A stretch of DNA of 64,000 nucleotides. Origin: Shewanella cyperi. Its GTDB lineage: Bacteria > Pseudomonadota > Gammaproteobacteria > Enterobacterales > Shewanellaceae. Positions 1 to 8,772 of the stretch are shown here, piece after piece. The stretch's first letter is position 1. Every line of letters begins with the position of its first letter. The notes under the pieces are model-generated. The model was not told the DNA's origin, made no database searches, and saw only the letters and a list, made by a program, of their open reading frames with translations. The stretch covers positions 4,007,001-4,071,000 of the forward strand of contig NZ_CP071501.1 in assembly GCF_017354985.1 (NCBI RefSeq), given 5' to 3'. The position numbers were made by a program, and so were the translations under genes.

Positions 1-576
1 CTGGTAATGACGCCGGACGGTGAACGCACCATAATCCGCCCCCAAAGGCCGGTTTTCGAGCTGCCGGCGCCGCCCCGCTGGCAACGCTGGGACGCCCTCT
101 ATATCAACTCCTCCGCCGAAGGGGCCGCCAGCTGGGCCAGGACAGCCCTGCCCCATTGCCTCGTGGTGGCGCAATTGGCCAAGGATGACAGGGAAAGGCC
201 CTGCCACCTGTTGCTGGCCTCGGCCACGGATCTCAATGGCCGCACCGAGCTACCCCTGTGGCAATACGCCCAATCCATTGCCGGCGACAGCCTGCGCTAT
301 CTGGTGGTGACCGAGGGTGACAAGGGGGCATGCGTTTACAGCAGCGACGGCTGTCAGCGGGTACCAGCCCGCCCCGCCAGGGTGGTGGATACCACGGGTG
401 CCGGTGACGCCTATGCCGCCGGCTTGATCCATGGTCTGTGCCGCAACCTGACCATAGTGGACGCCATGGCCGAAGCAGCGATCTGGGCAGCGTTCGCGGT
501 CGAAAGTGAGAGTTCCACCCCGGGAACGGCGCTGCAACAGTATCTCGAAGAACAAGCAAATGCGATGGGCAAATGA
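1..576 (+). CDS. PfkB-family carbohydrate kinase, C-terminal part (cut by window edge)
   Basis: The reading frame is open from the first base, so the N-terminus lies outside the window. The visible 191 residues end with the PfkB signature 2, DTTGAGDAYAAG, whose GAGD aspartate is the catalytic base of ribokinase-like sugar kinases, preceded by a typical beta strand (LRYLVVTEGDKGACVY). The family phosphorylates sugars or nucleosides in the cytoplasm with ATP. The substrate cannot be told from this part. A strong rho-independent terminator follows about 125 bases downstream, so this is the last gene of its transcript. Confidence 0.85.
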   Translation: MVMTPDGERTIIRPQRPVFELPAPPRWQRWDALYINSSAEGAASWARTALPHCLVVAQLAKDDRERPCHLLLASATDLNGRTELPLWQYAQSIAGDSLRYLVVTEGDKGACVYSSDGCQRVPARPARVVDTTGAGDAYAAGLIHGLCRNLTIVDAMAEAAIWAAFAVESESSTPGTALQQYLEEQANAMGK

Positions 577-702
577 TGTCATAAAGCTGACATCTACATG
601 TCATCTGCCTGCAATCCCTGCCCCTTATTCTTCTTCGCCATCAACCGCAGGTTAGCTGTTCCCTGAACCTTCCCATTTGTCAGTTGTTTGCTTGTTTTGA
701 TA

Positions 703-728
703 CCCCGCCCTGTGCGGGGATTTTTTTT
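703..728 (+). terminator. Rho-independent terminator after the PfkB kinase
   Basis: A six-base-pair GC stem (CCCCGC / GCGGGG, loop CCTGT) is followed directly by ATTTTTTTT. It ends the rightward transcript of the kinase and insulates the diguanylate cyclase gene. Confidence 0.9.
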
Positions 729-745
729 ATAAACCCTGCCATTTC

Positions 746-768
746 ATGCACAAGGCGTCTTTGTGCAT
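746..768. repeat. Inverted repeat upstream of the diguanylate cyclase gene
   Basis: ATGCACAA and TTGTGCAT form a perfect 8-base inverted repeat around a 7-base spacer, 45 bases before the GGDEF gene start. No T-run follows on either side, so it is more likely an operator or leader hairpin than a terminator. No regulator can be named. Confidence 0.4.
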
Positions 769-812
769 TAGTATGAGATCACCGGTTTGCAATAAACACC
801 CCGGAGGCGCAA

Positions 813-2270
813 TTGGGGAACTCGGTCTGGAATGAAAAGCGCAGATTCATCTGGCTGCTGACTTTGTTACTGGTCACCGCCTTTCTGGCCACCAGCGGCA
901 TCAGTTACAAGGTGGCCCACGATTCACTCAGCCAACAGGTAGAGCAGAACACCCTGCCGCTGACCAGCGACAACATCTATTCGGAAATCCAGCAGGATTT
1001 GCTGCGGCCTATCTTTATTTCCTCGCTGATGGCCCAGGACACCTTTGTCCGTGACTGGACCCTGGCCAGGGAGCAGGATCCGGATAAGCTGGTGCGCTAC
1101 CTCAAGGAAATCCAGGAGCGCTACGGCACAGTCACCAGCTTCTTTGTCTCCGAAGCCAGCCGTAACTACTACCACTCCAGCGGCATTTTGAAAAAAATCC
1201 AGGACACCAATCCCCAGGACGCCTGGTATTTCCGGGTTCGCTCCCTGCCCGAAAGCGAACCCTACGAGATCAACATAGATGCGGACACCGCAGACCGCAG
1301 CAAGACCACAGTGTTCGTCAACTACAAGGTCTTTGATTTTGAAGGCCGTTTTATTGGCGTCACCGGAGTGGGACTGGCGGTGGAGAAGGTCAAGGCCTTG
1401 ATTGAGCTGTACCAGCAACGCTACAACCGGGTGGTGTACTTCTGCGATCGCGAGGGGGACATTACCCTGTCTGGCCCGGGTTATCGGGGTCAGGCAAGCC
1501 TGCAACACACCTATGGTTTGGATAAACTGGCCACCCGCATACTCACCAGCCCCAGCGGCAATTTCAGTTACGAACGCGAAGGCAAAACGGTATACCTCAA
1601 CAGTCGCCTGGTGCCCGAGTTCAAATGGTTCCTGATTGTGGAACAGGAAGAGTCACAGGGGGAGCAGGAACTGCTCAATACCTTCTGGGGCAATATGGGC
1701 CTGAGCCTAGTGGTCACCCTGGGCATACTGCTGATCGCCAATATGACCCTGGGTCGTTACCAGCGCCGGCTGGAACACATGGCATCTACCGACAAGCTGA
1801 CCGGCACCGCCAACCGCCAGGTGTTTGAGGAATATTTTGATCAGGCGCTCTTGCAGGCCAAGGCCAATTCCAGCGCATTGAGCATACTGCTGCTGGACAT
1901 AGATCACTTCAAGCAGATCAACGATACCCACGGTCACAGCATGGGCGATCTGGTGCTCAAGACGGTCGCAAGTCTGATCCAGGACACACTGCTGGATGAC
2001 GAAATACTCTGTCGCTGGGGCGGAGAGGAATTCCTGTTACTGACCCATCAGGACATGGTGCAGGCCAGCGAGCGGGCCGAGTTGTTGCGTGAGCGCATTG
2101 CCAACCGCCGGCTCAAGGTCAACGGCCACGACATCGACATCAGGGTCAGCATCGGCGTCGCCCAATTTGAGTATCAGGAATCGGCCGACAATCTGATCAA
2201 GCGCGCCGACATCGCCCTGTATCAGGCCAAAGACAGCGGCCGCGATCGCGTGGTGCTCAACCATCCATGA
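813..2270 (+). CDS. Membrane diguanylate cyclase, periplasmic Cache sensor plus GGDEF
   Basis: It makes c-di-GMP from two GTP at the inner membrane. Layout: membrane segment near residues 14-34, a periplasmic region of about 255 residues of dCache type, a second membrane segment near 290-312, and a GGDEF domain with the active-site motif GGEEF at residues 403-407. The position of the RxxD product-inhibition site reads LDDE, so feedback inhibition at this site is probably lost. The start is TTG at 813, supported by GGAGG five bases upstream. No better ATG lies before the first membrane segment. The stop overlaps the next gene (ATGA). The ligand of the Cache domain is unknown. Confidence 0.92.
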   Translation: MGNSVWNEKRRFIWLLTLLLVTAFLATSGISYKVAHDSLSQQVEQNTLPLTSDNIYSEIQQDLLRPIFISSLMAQDTFVRDWTLAREQDPDKLVRYLKEIQERYGTVTSFFVSEASRNYYHSSGILKKIQDTNPQDAWYFRVRSLPESEPYEINIDADTADRSKTTVFVNYKVFDFEGRFIGVTGVGLAVEKVKALIELYQQRYNRVVYFCDREGDITLSGPGYRGQASLQHTYGLDKLATRILTSPSGNFSYEREGKTVYLNSRLVPEFKWFLIVEQEESQGEQELLNTFWGNMGLSLVVTLGILLIANMTLGRYQRRLEHMASTDKLTGTANRQVFEEYFDQALLQAKANSSALSILLLDIDHFKQINDTHGHSMGDLVLKTVASLIQDTLLDDEILCRWGGEEFLLLTHQDMVQASERAELLRERIANRRLKVNGHDIDIRVSIGVAQFEYQESADNLIKRADIALYQAKDSGRDRVVLNHP

Positions 2271-2326
2271 ATCAAGCATCCATGAATCAACCGGCCATGA
2301 GTCAAGCTGCCATAGACCAAGCTGCC
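2267..2326 (+). repeat. Four 15-base coding repeats at the start of the GNAT gene
   Basis: Units ATGAATCAAGCATCC, ATGAATCAACCGGCC, ATGAGTCAAGCTGCC and ATAGACCAAGCTGCC follow one another and encode MNQAS-MNQPA-MSQAA-IDQAA. The 14-mer CATCCATGAATCAA is exactly repeated at 2262 and 2277, so the array also includes the stop codon of the upstream gene. This looks like slipped-strand duplication of a start region. Confidence 0.85.
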
Positions 2327-2869
2327 AGAGTGGTGGTGGCCACCTCCCCCAGGCTAAGCCTGAGCCACTTTGCCCCCGGGGATGCCGCCGACTTTTTTGC
2401 CCTCAATGCCGACCCGCAGGTGCTGCAATACACGGGTGACTTGCCCTTTGCCGACCCGGCAGCCGCACTGGCTTTTATCCACAATTATGACCATTACCAG
2501 CGCCACGGCTTTGGCCGCTGGAGCCTGCATCTGCATGATGGCACCTTTATCGGCTTTTGCGGCCTCAAGCAGCACGGCGATGGCCAGGTAGATCTGGGCT
2601 TTCGGTTGGCACGGGCCTATTGGGGTAAGGGGTTGGCCGGCGAAGCAGCCCGGGCAGCCATGGTGTTGGCCAAGGACAGATTTGAGTTGGACAGCCTTAT
2701 CGCCCGCGCCATGGCTGACAATCAGGACTCGATCCACCTGCTGAACAAACTGGGATTCGGCCGCGCCGGCAAGTTGGATCAGGGGCAGTGGCTGGGTTTT
2801 GAGCTGTCACTGAGCGAGGTTCCGCTGGAGCGCTGGCGCCGGGATGTGCAGATTAAGCCGTACAGCTAA
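2267..2869 (+). CDS. GNAT-family N-acetyltransferase (RimJ/RimL type)
   Basis: About 200 residues with the GNAT layout. It has an N-terminal strand PRLSLSHFAPGDAADFFAL as in RimJ/RimL-like enzymes and an acetyl-CoA-binding segment, GYWGKGLAGEA-like (AYWGKGLAGEAARAA, near residues 124-138). It also has the late motif NQDSIHLLNKLGFGRAGKL. Such enzymes transfer an acetyl group from acetyl-CoA to an amine on a protein terminus or small molecule; the acceptor here is unknown. The start codon overlaps the stop of the GGDEF gene and no Shine-Dalgarno sequence is seen, which suggests translational coupling. The first 20 codons are four 15-base repeats offering three in-frame ATG codons (2267, 2282, 2297), so the exact start is uncertain. 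Confidence 0.85.
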   Translation: MNQASMNQPAMSQAAIDQAARVVVATSPRLSLSHFAPGDAADFFALNADPQVLQYTGDLPFADPAAALAFIHNYDHYQRHGFGRWSLHLHDGTFIGFCGLKQHGDGQVDLGFRLARAYWGKGLAGEAARAAMVLAKDRFELDSLIARAMADNQDSIHLLNKLGFGRAGKLDQGQWLGFELSLSEVPLERWRRDVQIKPYS

Positions 2870-2895
2870 AAAACAGCCCGGACTCTGCCGGGCTG
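2868..2895 (-). terminator. Terminator of the chemoreceptor gene (leftward)
   Basis: The stem CAGCCCGG / CCGGGCTG with a six-base loop lies just after the leftward chemoreceptor stop. On the minus strand it is followed by six T. On the plus strand the T-run is poor, but it may also stop the convergent GNAT transcript. Confidence 0.85.
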
Positions 2896-2911
2896 ATTGT
2901 TAAAGCGCTTA

Positions 2912-4828
2912 TTACACCTTGAACTTGGCCACCAACTGGTCCAGACGTCCCGCCAAAGAGGTCAGATCCTGGCTGGCGCGGGCCGCCGCCTGAGCGGTCT
3001 CCGCGGTGCGCTGGGTGATCTCGTTGATTTCGGTCACGTTGCGATTGATGTCCTCCACCACTGTGGACTGTTCTTCGGTGGCCGCCGCCACCTGGATATT
3101 CATGTCACTGATAAGGCCTATGCGCTCGCTGATACCGCTCAGCACCTGACTGGCCTCATCCACGGCCTTGACCCCTTCCTGGGAACGGCTGCGGCTTTGG
3201 GACATGGCATTCACCGCCCGGGTCGCCTCGGCCTGCAGCTTGTCAATCATGCCCTGCACCTCGTTGGTGGAGGCGGCGGTGCGCGACGCCAGATTACGCA
3301 CCTCATCGGCCACCACGGCAAAACCGCGACCGGCCTCACCGGCACGGGCAGCTTCAATGGCGGCGTTCAGTGCCAGCAGGTTGGTCTGCTCCGATATGGC
3401 GCGGATCACATCCAAAATGCCACCGATGGACTTGGTATGGGTCGCCAGGGATTCAATCACCTCACCCACCTGCTGCACGTCCCGTGACAGCTGATTGATG
3501 GTATCTCTGGCTTGGGTCACCACCCGCTGGCCTCCAACCGATTCGGTGTCCGCGTCCTTGGCGGCATCGGCTGCCTGGGCGGCGTTGCCGGCAATCTCAT
3601 TCACAGTGGCGCCCATCTCATTGATGGCGGTCACCACCTGCATGGTGCGATCTTTCTGCTCATGGCTGTCATCGAGGGTTTGCCCCGCCTGGCGCGACAC
3701 GTCCCGCGCCGACTGCCCCAGTTGTTCGCTGGTGCGCGCCACTTCCAGTACCGAATCCTGGATCTTGGCAATAAAGGCGTTGAAACCCTTGGCCAATTCG
3801 GCAATTTCATCCTCGCCTTCCACCGGCAGACGTTGGCGTAAATCACCCTCGCCTTCCCCTATGTTGCGGAACATGTCAGCCACCTTGGCAATGGGCTTGC
3901 TGACGCTGCCGGCCACGGTCGACCCCAGGATAACGAAGCCCACGGCGATGGCCAGGGTCCACAGCAGTATGTGCAGCACGGCATCGGACAACAGCGCAAA
4001 CACCTCAGCCTCAGGCACCTGGGCCAGCAGGTACCAGTCCATGGACGGAATATAGCTGCTGGCGATCAGGGTCGACTCACCGTCGACCTCGGCCCGCAGC
4101 AGGCTGAAATCGCTTTTTGTCAGCAACTTGTTGGTGTCGGCATCGGGATACAGCTTGGACAGATTGGCCTTGCCTATCTTGCTCTTGTCCTGGTGCAGCT
4201 GCACCTTGCCGCTCGCATCCACCAAATACACAAAGCCGCTCTGCTCTATTTTGAACGAGGCCAGCAGCCGCACCATATCATCAAGAGATTTGGCCAGCCC
4301 CACCAAGCCCCGACCCGAGGGTTGCTGATAGTTGATAAAGAGTTTGACCTCACCATTGGCCTCGGTAAACACGTTCAGCATCCGTTCCTGACCGCTGTCC
4401 CGGTAACCGAAGAACCAGCCGTCCTGACTCGGGGTCAGGATCCGTAAAAAGCCATCCTGGGTGTAATAGGCGGCGGTTTGACGATCGGCATAGGAGGCCT
4501 GCACCAGGTCATACTGGCGGGTCACGTCCTTAAGTTGGGCCACCACCCTGGGCTCATCGGCCGCGGGCCTGTCCGACTCCAGCCATTGCAGCAACATGCG
4601 GCTGTTGGCCAGCTGCTCGGCGGCATTCATCAGGGTAACTATGTCCATTTCCAGCTTGTTGCGTATGCTCAGCATCAGGCTGGGCATTTCCGAGTCCAAC
4701 ATGCGCTTCTCGACCACATCGCGGGCACTGCGTTGACTCAGTACCCCCACCAGGGAGGTGGACAAAAGGATAGCCAGCGCGACCGTCAGCAGGATTTTTT
4801 GTTTTATGGTGAGTCTGTTCAAATTCAT
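2912..4828 (-). CDS. Methyl-accepting chemotaxis protein with periplasmic Cache domain
   Basis: An inner-membrane chemoreceptor of 638 residues. Membrane segment 1 is near residues 12-32, a periplasmic Cache-type ligand region runs from about 40 to 275, and segment 2 is near 280-305. A HAMP domain and the long cytoplasmic coiled-coil signalling domain follow. The hairpin-tip motif [19 protein letters not shown] and [12 protein letters not shown] is present near residue 480, which is where CheA and CheW bind. The ligand is unknown. The gene stands alone between terminators. The last residues (FKV) do not form the pentapeptide docking motif of high-abundance enteric receptors. Confidence 0.95.
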   Translation of the reverse strand: MNLNRLTIKQKILLTVALAILLSTSLVGVLSQRSARDVVEKRMLDSEMPSLMLSIRNKLEMDIVTLMNAAEQLANSRMLLQWLESDRPAADEPRVVAQLKDVTRQYDLVQASYADRQTAAYYTQDGFLRILTPSQDGWFFGYRDSGQERMLNVFTEANGEVKLFINYQQPSGRGLVGLAKSLDDMVRLLASFKIEQSGFVYLVDASGKVQLHQDKSKIGKANLSKLYPDADTNKLLTKSDFSLLRAEVDGESTLIASSYIPSMDWYLLAQVPEAEVFALLSDAVLHILLWTLAIAVGFVILGSTVAGSVSKPIAKVADMFRNIGEGEGDLRQRLPVEGEDEIAELAKGFNAFIAKIQDSVLEVARTSEQLGQSARDVSRQAGQTLDDSHEQKDRTMQVVTAINEMGATVNEIAGNAAQAADAAKDADTESVGGQRVVTQARDTINQLSRDVQQVGEVIESLATHTKSIGGILDVIRAISEQTNLLALNAAIEAARAGEAGRGFAVVADEVRNLASRTAASTNEVQGMIDKLQAEATRAVNAMSQSRSRSQEGVKAVDEASQVLSGISERIGLISDMNIQVAAATEEQSTVVEDINRNVTEINEITQRTAETAQAAARASQDLTSLAGRLDQLVAKFKV

Positions 4829-5000
4829 GATGTGCTTTGCCCTCGGATAGCGCCTGGTCCAATGCCTGAACCTGCAAGTATCGCCACAATGGGACCAACC
4901 TGCCGTGATGGGTCACAAAGATCCCGCCCGTCCCGACGAAAAATATGTGATAGACCGATGAATTATGGTGGATTTTTTTGGGTGCTGCCAAAAATCAGCC

Positions 5001-5031
5001 AAAAAAAACGCCGGAGTTTTGGGCTCCGGCG
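5001..5031 (-). terminator. Terminator of ETF-QO (leftward)
   Basis: An eight-base stem CGCCGGAG / CTCCGGCG lies just past the stop codon at 5039. On the minus strand it is followed by eight T, a textbook rho-independent terminator. Confidence 0.9.
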
Positions 5032-5038
5032 CTGAGTC

Positions 5039-6688
5039 TTACATGTTCGGGTAGTTGGGACCACCGCTGCCTTCCGGCGTAACCCAGGTAATGTTCTGGC
5101 TCGGGTCCTTGATATCGCAGGTCTTGCAGTGGATGCAGTTTTGCGAGTTGATCACGAACTTGGGTTGTCCCGCCTCTTCCACTATCTCGTACACCCCGGC
5201 CGGGCAATAACGCTGGGCCGGCTCATCGTATCTGGCCAGGTTGACCTCCACCGGAATGCGCTCGTCTTTCAGGCGCAAATGGCAGGGCTGATCTTCCTCG
5301 TGGAAGGTGTTCGACAGGTAGACCGAGGACAACTTGTCAAAACTCAGCTTACCGTCGGGCTTTGGATAATCAATCTTGGGATAATCGCTGGCCAGACCCA
5401 TCTGGGCATAGTCGGGCTTTTCGTCCCGCAAGGTGATGGGGCAACGGCCGCCAAACCAGTTTTGATCTATGTAGTTGAAGGCGCCGCCGAGCAGGGTGCC
5501 GAACTTGTGCATCGCCGGACCGAAGTTGCGCGAGCGATACAGTTCATCCGCCAGCCAGCTGTGGTCGAAACGCTCCTGGAAGCAGTCGAGATCCTTACCT
5601 TCGGTCACACCGGCCATCAGGGCCTCGGCCAGGGTTTCGGCGGCCAGCATACCGCTCTTCATGGCGGTGTGGGTGCCCTTGATCTTGGCAAAGTTCAGGG
5701 TACCGGCATCGCAACCTATGATAAGACCACCGGGGAAACTCATCTTCGGCAGGGCATTGAGACCGCCCTTGGTGATGGCGCGGGCGCCGTAGCACAGGCG
5801 CTCACCTCCCTCCAGATACTGGGCAACCAGCGGATGAGTCTTGTAACGCTGGAACTCATCAAAAGGGCTCAGGTGCGGGTTCTGGTAGTTGAGGTCGATG
5901 ATCAGACCCACCACCACCTGGTTGTCTTCCATGTGATACAGGAAGCCACCGCCGGAGGCGCCCTGGGTCAGAGGCCAACCACCCGTGTGCACCACCTTGC
6001 CGGGCTGATGCTTGTCGGCCGGCACCTTCCAGATTTCCTTGAAACCTATGCCGTAATGTTGCGGCGTCTTGCCGTTGTCGAGGTGGTACTTGGCGATCAG
6101 CTGCTTACCCAGGTGGCCGCGGCAACCTTCGGCAAACACTGTGTACTTGGCGTGCAGTTCCATACCGGGCATGTAGCTGTCCTTGGGCTCGCCATCGGCA
6201 CCGACGCCCATGTCGCCAATCAGTATGCCCTTGACGCTGCCATCTTCATGGAACAACAGCTCGCTGGCGGCGAAGCCGGGGAAAATTTCCACGCCCAGCT
6301 CTTCGGCGCGGCCGGCGAGCCAGCGGGCCAGGTTGCCAACGCTGATGATATAGTTGCCATGGTTGTGCATGGTCTTGGGCACCAGGGCATTGGGCAGCTG
6401 GCGGGAGGCACTGTCGGACTTGAGCAGATGGATCTCATCTTCGGTCACAGGCGTCAGCAGCGGTGCCCCCGTGTCACGCCAGTCGCTGAACAGCTCGTCC
6501 AGCACCTTTGGCTCAAACACGGCGCCGGATAAAATGTGGGCCCCCACTTCGGAGCCTTTTTCCACCACGCACACAGTGATTTCTTTACCTGTGTCACGGG
6601 AGATCTGCATCAAACGGCAGGCGGCAGCCAATCCGGCAGGGCCTGCACCGACGATAACAACATCGAACTCCATGAATTCGCGTTCCAT
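5039..6688 (-). CDS. Electron transfer flavoprotein-ubiquinone oxidoreductase
   Basis: It passes electrons from electron transfer flavoprotein, reduced by acyl-CoA and amino-acid dehydrogenases, to the membrane quinone pool. The N-terminus carries the FAD dinucleotide fold VVIVGAGPAGLAAA. The C-terminus has the four cysteines for the 4Fe-4S cluster: one in RYCPAG (about residue 495) and three in CIHCKTC (about 518, 521, 524). Total length is 549, usual for the family. The frame extends 29 codons upstream, but ATG at 6688 is preceded by AAAGAGGTGAAC and begins just before the FAD motif, so I chose it. It is a single-gene unit ending at a strong terminator. Confidence 0.95.
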   Translation of the reverse strand: MEREFMEFDVVIVGAGPAGLAAACRLMQISRDTGKEITVCVVEKGSEVGAHILSGAVFEPKVLDELFSDWRDTGAPLLTPVTEDEIHLLKSDSASRQLPNALVPKTMHNHGNYIISVGNLARWLAGRAEELGVEIFPGFAASELLFHEDGSVKGILIGDMGVGADGEPKDSYMPGMELHAKYTVFAEGCRGHLGKQLIAKYHLDNGKTPQHYGIGFKEIWKVPADKHQPGKVVHTGGWPLTQGASGGGFLYHMEDNQVVVGLIIDLNYQNPHLSPFDEFQRYKTHPLVAQYLEGGERLCYGARAITKGGLNALPKMSFPGGLIIGCDAGTLNFAKIKGTHTAMKSGMLAAETLAEALMAGVTEGKDLDCFQERFDHSWLADELYRSRNFGPAMHKFGTLLGGAFNYIDQNWFGGRCPITLRDEKPDYAQMGLASDYPKIDYPKPDGKLSFDKLSSVYLSNTFHEEDQPCHLRLKDERIPVEVNLARYDEPAQRYCPAGVYEIVEEAGQPKFVINSQNCIHCKTCDIKDPSQNITWVTPEGSGGPNYPNM

Positions 6689-6823
6689 CTGTTCACCTCT
6701 TTCCTTCACTTGTCCCCCGTTGCCAACGGGTGTTTTTCTCATGTTTGTGGCCACCTTACCTGAAAATTGCGCCAAGGCACAGGGGGGCCGGGTCCGCCTA
6801 GTGTATTACAGTTTCCGCCTGAG

Positions 6824-6839
6824 AGTGAGCACTGTCACA
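6824..6839. promoter_or_regulatory. CRP-like palindrome between ETF-QO and moaA
   Basis: AGTGAGCACTGTCACA matches the CRP consensus TGTGA-N6-TCACA in nine of ten positions. It lies about 136 bases before the ETF-QO start and about 100 bases before the likely moaA transcription start. In Shewanella CRP is known to govern anaerobic respiration genes, which fits molybdoenzyme supply. Binding is an inference. Confidence 0.5.
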
Positions 6840-6910
6840 AATTGTTAACGGCGTTTTGATCCAGGCCAAGAAATACACGTAAGAGGTATGGAGCCGGGGG
6901 GCCTTAGGCC

Positions 6911-6916
6911 TATAAT
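6911..6916 (+). promoter_or_regulatory. Candidate -10 box (TATAAT) of the moa-mod operon
   Basis: A perfect TATAAT lies just before the riboswitch sequence and would place the transcript start near 6923, at the beginning of the aptamer. No good -35 hexamer is seen 16-18 bases upstream, which suggests an activator-dependent promoter. Confidence 0.5.
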
Positions 6917-6920
6917 CGGC

Positions 6921-7039
6921 AGTGACGGTTCTCCGAGCTTCCCGTCCTAAGTCAACACAGATATGGACCTGAAGCCGTGGCAATTTCGCCACCAGGGTAA
7001 GCGCAGAAATGCCCTTACCTCCCACGACTTGGAAAGGTG
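6921..7039 (+). ncRNA. Moco-type riboswitch in the moaA leader
   Basis: The leader shares the conserved blocks of the molybdenum-cofactor RNA motif known before E. coli moaA, as I recall that sequence. In order they are CTCCGAGC near 6931, the hairpin GTGGC/GCCAC at 6977-6992, GCCACCAGGG, the hairpin GGTAAG/CTTACC at 6996-7019 enclosing GCAGAAATG, then CCTCCC, and GGAAAGGTG. The last block contains the ribosome-binding site, so ligand-bound RNA could hide it and limit translation of moaA. It fits feedback control of cofactor synthesis. Exact helix borders were not computed. Confidence 0.88.
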
Positions 7040-7042
7040 ACC

Positions 7043-8023
7043 ATGTCTCAACTGCAAGATAATTTCGGCCGCAAATTTCATTATTTGCGGATGTCGGTGA
7101 CCGACGTCTGCAACTTCAAGTGCAGCTATTGCCTGCCCGACGGCTACCGCCCGGACGGTAAACCCGGTTTCCTGTCTCTGGATGAAATCAGTCATCTGGT
7201 GGGCGCCTTTGCCGAGGCCGGCACCCGCAAGGTGCGGATCACCGGCGGCGAGCCCACGCTGCGCAAAGATTTCAGCGATATCATACGTGTAATCGCCGAT
7301 ACCAAGACAATCAACACCATAGCCTGCACCACCAATGGTTATCGCCTGGAGAAACATGCCCGGGAATGGTTCGATGCCGGCCTGAGGCGCATCAATGTGT
7401 CGGTGGACAGCCTGGACCCCAGAATGTTCTATCAGATCACCGGCGAAAACCGCTTCGATGAGGTGATGCGTGGCGTTAACGCGGCTCTGGAAGCGGGCTT
7501 CGAGCGGGTCAAGATCAACGCCGTGTTGCTGAAAAACCTCAACGACCAAGACCTGCCGCGCTTCCTGCACTGGATTAAGCACACACCACTGGATCTGCGC
7601 TTTATCGAGCTGATGGAAACCGGTCTGGGCCGGGACTATTTCCAGGCCCACCACCTGCCCGGCAGCAGCATACGCGAGCGCCTGCTGGCCGAAGGCTGGT
7701 CCCTGGATCCCCGCGGCGCCGAGGACGGTCCGGCCCAAAACTTCAGCCATCCCGATTACCAGGGCCGCATCGGCCTTATCATGCCCTACGAGAAGCACTT
7801 CTGTGACAGCTGTAACCGTCTGCGGGTCTCGGCCCGGGGCAAGCTGCACCTGTGTCTGTTCACCGAGGGTGGTCTGGAACTGCGGGATCTGCTGCAAAGC
7901 GCCGAACAAAGGCCGGAACTTATCGCCCGTCTGGAGCGCCAACTGCTGCTGAAGCGGGAAACCCATCTGCTGCACCAGGGCTTCACCGGCGTCACCCAAC
8001 ATCTGGCCTCCATCGGCGGCTAA
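7043..8023 (+). CDS. moaA: GTP 3',8-cyclase MoaA
   Basis: A radical SAM enzyme that converts GTP to 3',8-cyclo-GTP, the first step of molybdopterin synthesis in the cytoplasm. The N-terminal SAM cluster motif CNFKCSYC uses Cys23, 27 and 30. The C-terminal GTP-binding 4Fe-4S cluster uses Cys254, 257 and 271 (CDSCNRL...HLC). The protein ends in the family's Gly-Gly tail. Length 326 is normal. The ATG at 7043 follows GGAAAGGTGACC; a GTG two codons earlier is inside that ribosome-binding site. It heads moaACDE-modABC under a Moco riboswitch. Confidence 0.97.
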   Translation: MSQLQDNFGRKFHYLRMSVTDVCNFKCSYCLPDGYRPDGKPGFLSLDEISHLVGAFAEAGTRKVRITGGEPTLRKDFSDIIRVIADTKTINTIACTTNGYRLEKHAREWFDAGLRRINVSVDSLDPRMFYQITGENRFDEVMRGVNAALEAGFERVKINAVLLKNLNDQDLPRFLHWIKHTPLDLRFIELMETGLGRDYFQAHHLPGSSIRERLLAEGWSLDPRGAEDGPAQNFSHPDYQGRIGLIMPYEKHFCDSCNRLRVSARGKLHLCLFTEGGLELRDLLQSAEQRPELIARLERQLLLKRETHLLHQGFTGVTQHLASIGG

Positions 8024-8044
8024 CCGATTTTTGCAAGGAAACCC

Positions 8045-8518
8045 ATGAGCCAATTTACCCACATCAACGCCAGTGGCCATGCCCACATGGTGGACGTGAC
8101 CGACAAAGATATCAGCGAGCGCGAAGCCAGGGCCGAAGCCTATATCAGCATGGCCCCCGAGACCCTGGAGCTGATCCTCAGCGGTCGCCATCACAAGGGC
8201 GACGTGTTTGCCACTGCCCGCATCGCCGGCATCATGGCCGCCAAGAAGACCGCCGACCTCATTCCCCTGTGCCACCCACTGATGCTGACCAAGGTGGAAG
8301 TGGAACTGGAGCCTGAGCCCGAGCACAACAGGGTCAGGATCAGCAGCCGCTGCAAGCTGGCCGGCAAGACCGGGGTCGAGATGGAGGCGCTGACCGCCGC
8401 CTCGGTGGCCGCACTCACCATTTACGATATGTGCAAGGCGGTACAGAAAGACATGCAGATAGGCCCGATACGGCTGCTTGAAAAACGCGGCGGCAAGTCT
8501 GGACATTTCAAGGTATAA
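8045..8518 (+). CDS. moaC: Cyclic pyranopterin monophosphate synthase MoaC
   Basis: With MoaA it turns 3',8-cyclo-GTP into cyclic pyranopterin monophosphate. The 157 residues include the conserved LIPLCHPL segment near residue 74 and the catalytic stretch [21 protein letters not shown] with the DMCKA box. The C-terminal [10 protein letters not shown] is also typical. AAGGAA precedes the ATG, 21 bases after moaA. No moaB lies in this cluster. Confidence 0.97.
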   Translation: MSQFTHINASGHAHMVDVTDKDISEREARAEAYISMAPETLELILSGRHHKGDVFATARIAGIMAAKKTADLIPLCHPLMLTKVEVELEPEPEHNRVRISSRCKLAGKTGVEMEALTAASVAALTIYDMCKAVQKDMQIGPIRLLEKRGGKSGHFKV

Positions 8519-8519
8519 G

Positions 8520-8771
8520 ATGATGATAAAAGTGTTATTTTTTGCGCAGGTGCGGGAATTGCTCGGCACCGACAGGATTGAGATACCGGCCCGGGAAGGC
8601 GAAACCGCCGATTCATTGCGCCAACAACTGGCGGCGCGGGACGACAAGTGGGCCCGGGTGCTGGGCTCCGACAAGCTGTTGGTGGCGGTCAATCAAACCC
8701 TGTGCCAATGGAACACAACTGTGGCAGACGGTGATGAAGTGGCCTTCTTCCCGCCGGTGACCGGAGGCTGA
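8520..8771 (+). CDS. moaD: Molybdopterin synthase sulfur carrier subunit MoaD
   Basis: A small ubiquitin-like protein of 83 residues whose C-terminal Gly-Gly (PPVTGG) is thiocarboxylated and donates sulfur to the dithiolene of molybdopterin. The hydrophobic FFAQVRELLG strand at the start and DGDEVAFFPPV before the tail are characteristic. The start is ATG 8520 or 8523, only one base after moaC, within AAGGTATAAGATG. An in-frame extension into moaC is possible but is not supported by a ribosome-binding site. Confidence 0.95.
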   Translation: MMIKVLFFAQVRELLGTDRIEIPAREGETADSLRQQLAARDDKWARVLGSDKLLVAVNQTLCQWNTTVADGDEVAFFPPVTGG

Positions 8772-8772
8772 G

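Noticed and set aside
4840..4980. Possible sigma-28 promoter for the chemoreceptor gene
   Set aside because: The best match (GGCGATAC with a poor -35) departs too far from the flagellar consensus.
5129..6532. 467-codon plus-strand open frame
   Set aside because: It is antisense to ETF-QO and has no motif or ribosome-binding site.
6856..6869. FNR-like site TTGAT-N4-GCCAA before moaA
   Set aside because: Only one half matches the consensus well, so it is weaker than the CRP-like palindrome nearby.
6947..8692. 581-codon open frame on the minus strand
   Set aside because: It lies antisense to moaA, moaC and moaD, which have clear family motifs. Its translation has no recognisable motif and reflects GC-rich codon bias.
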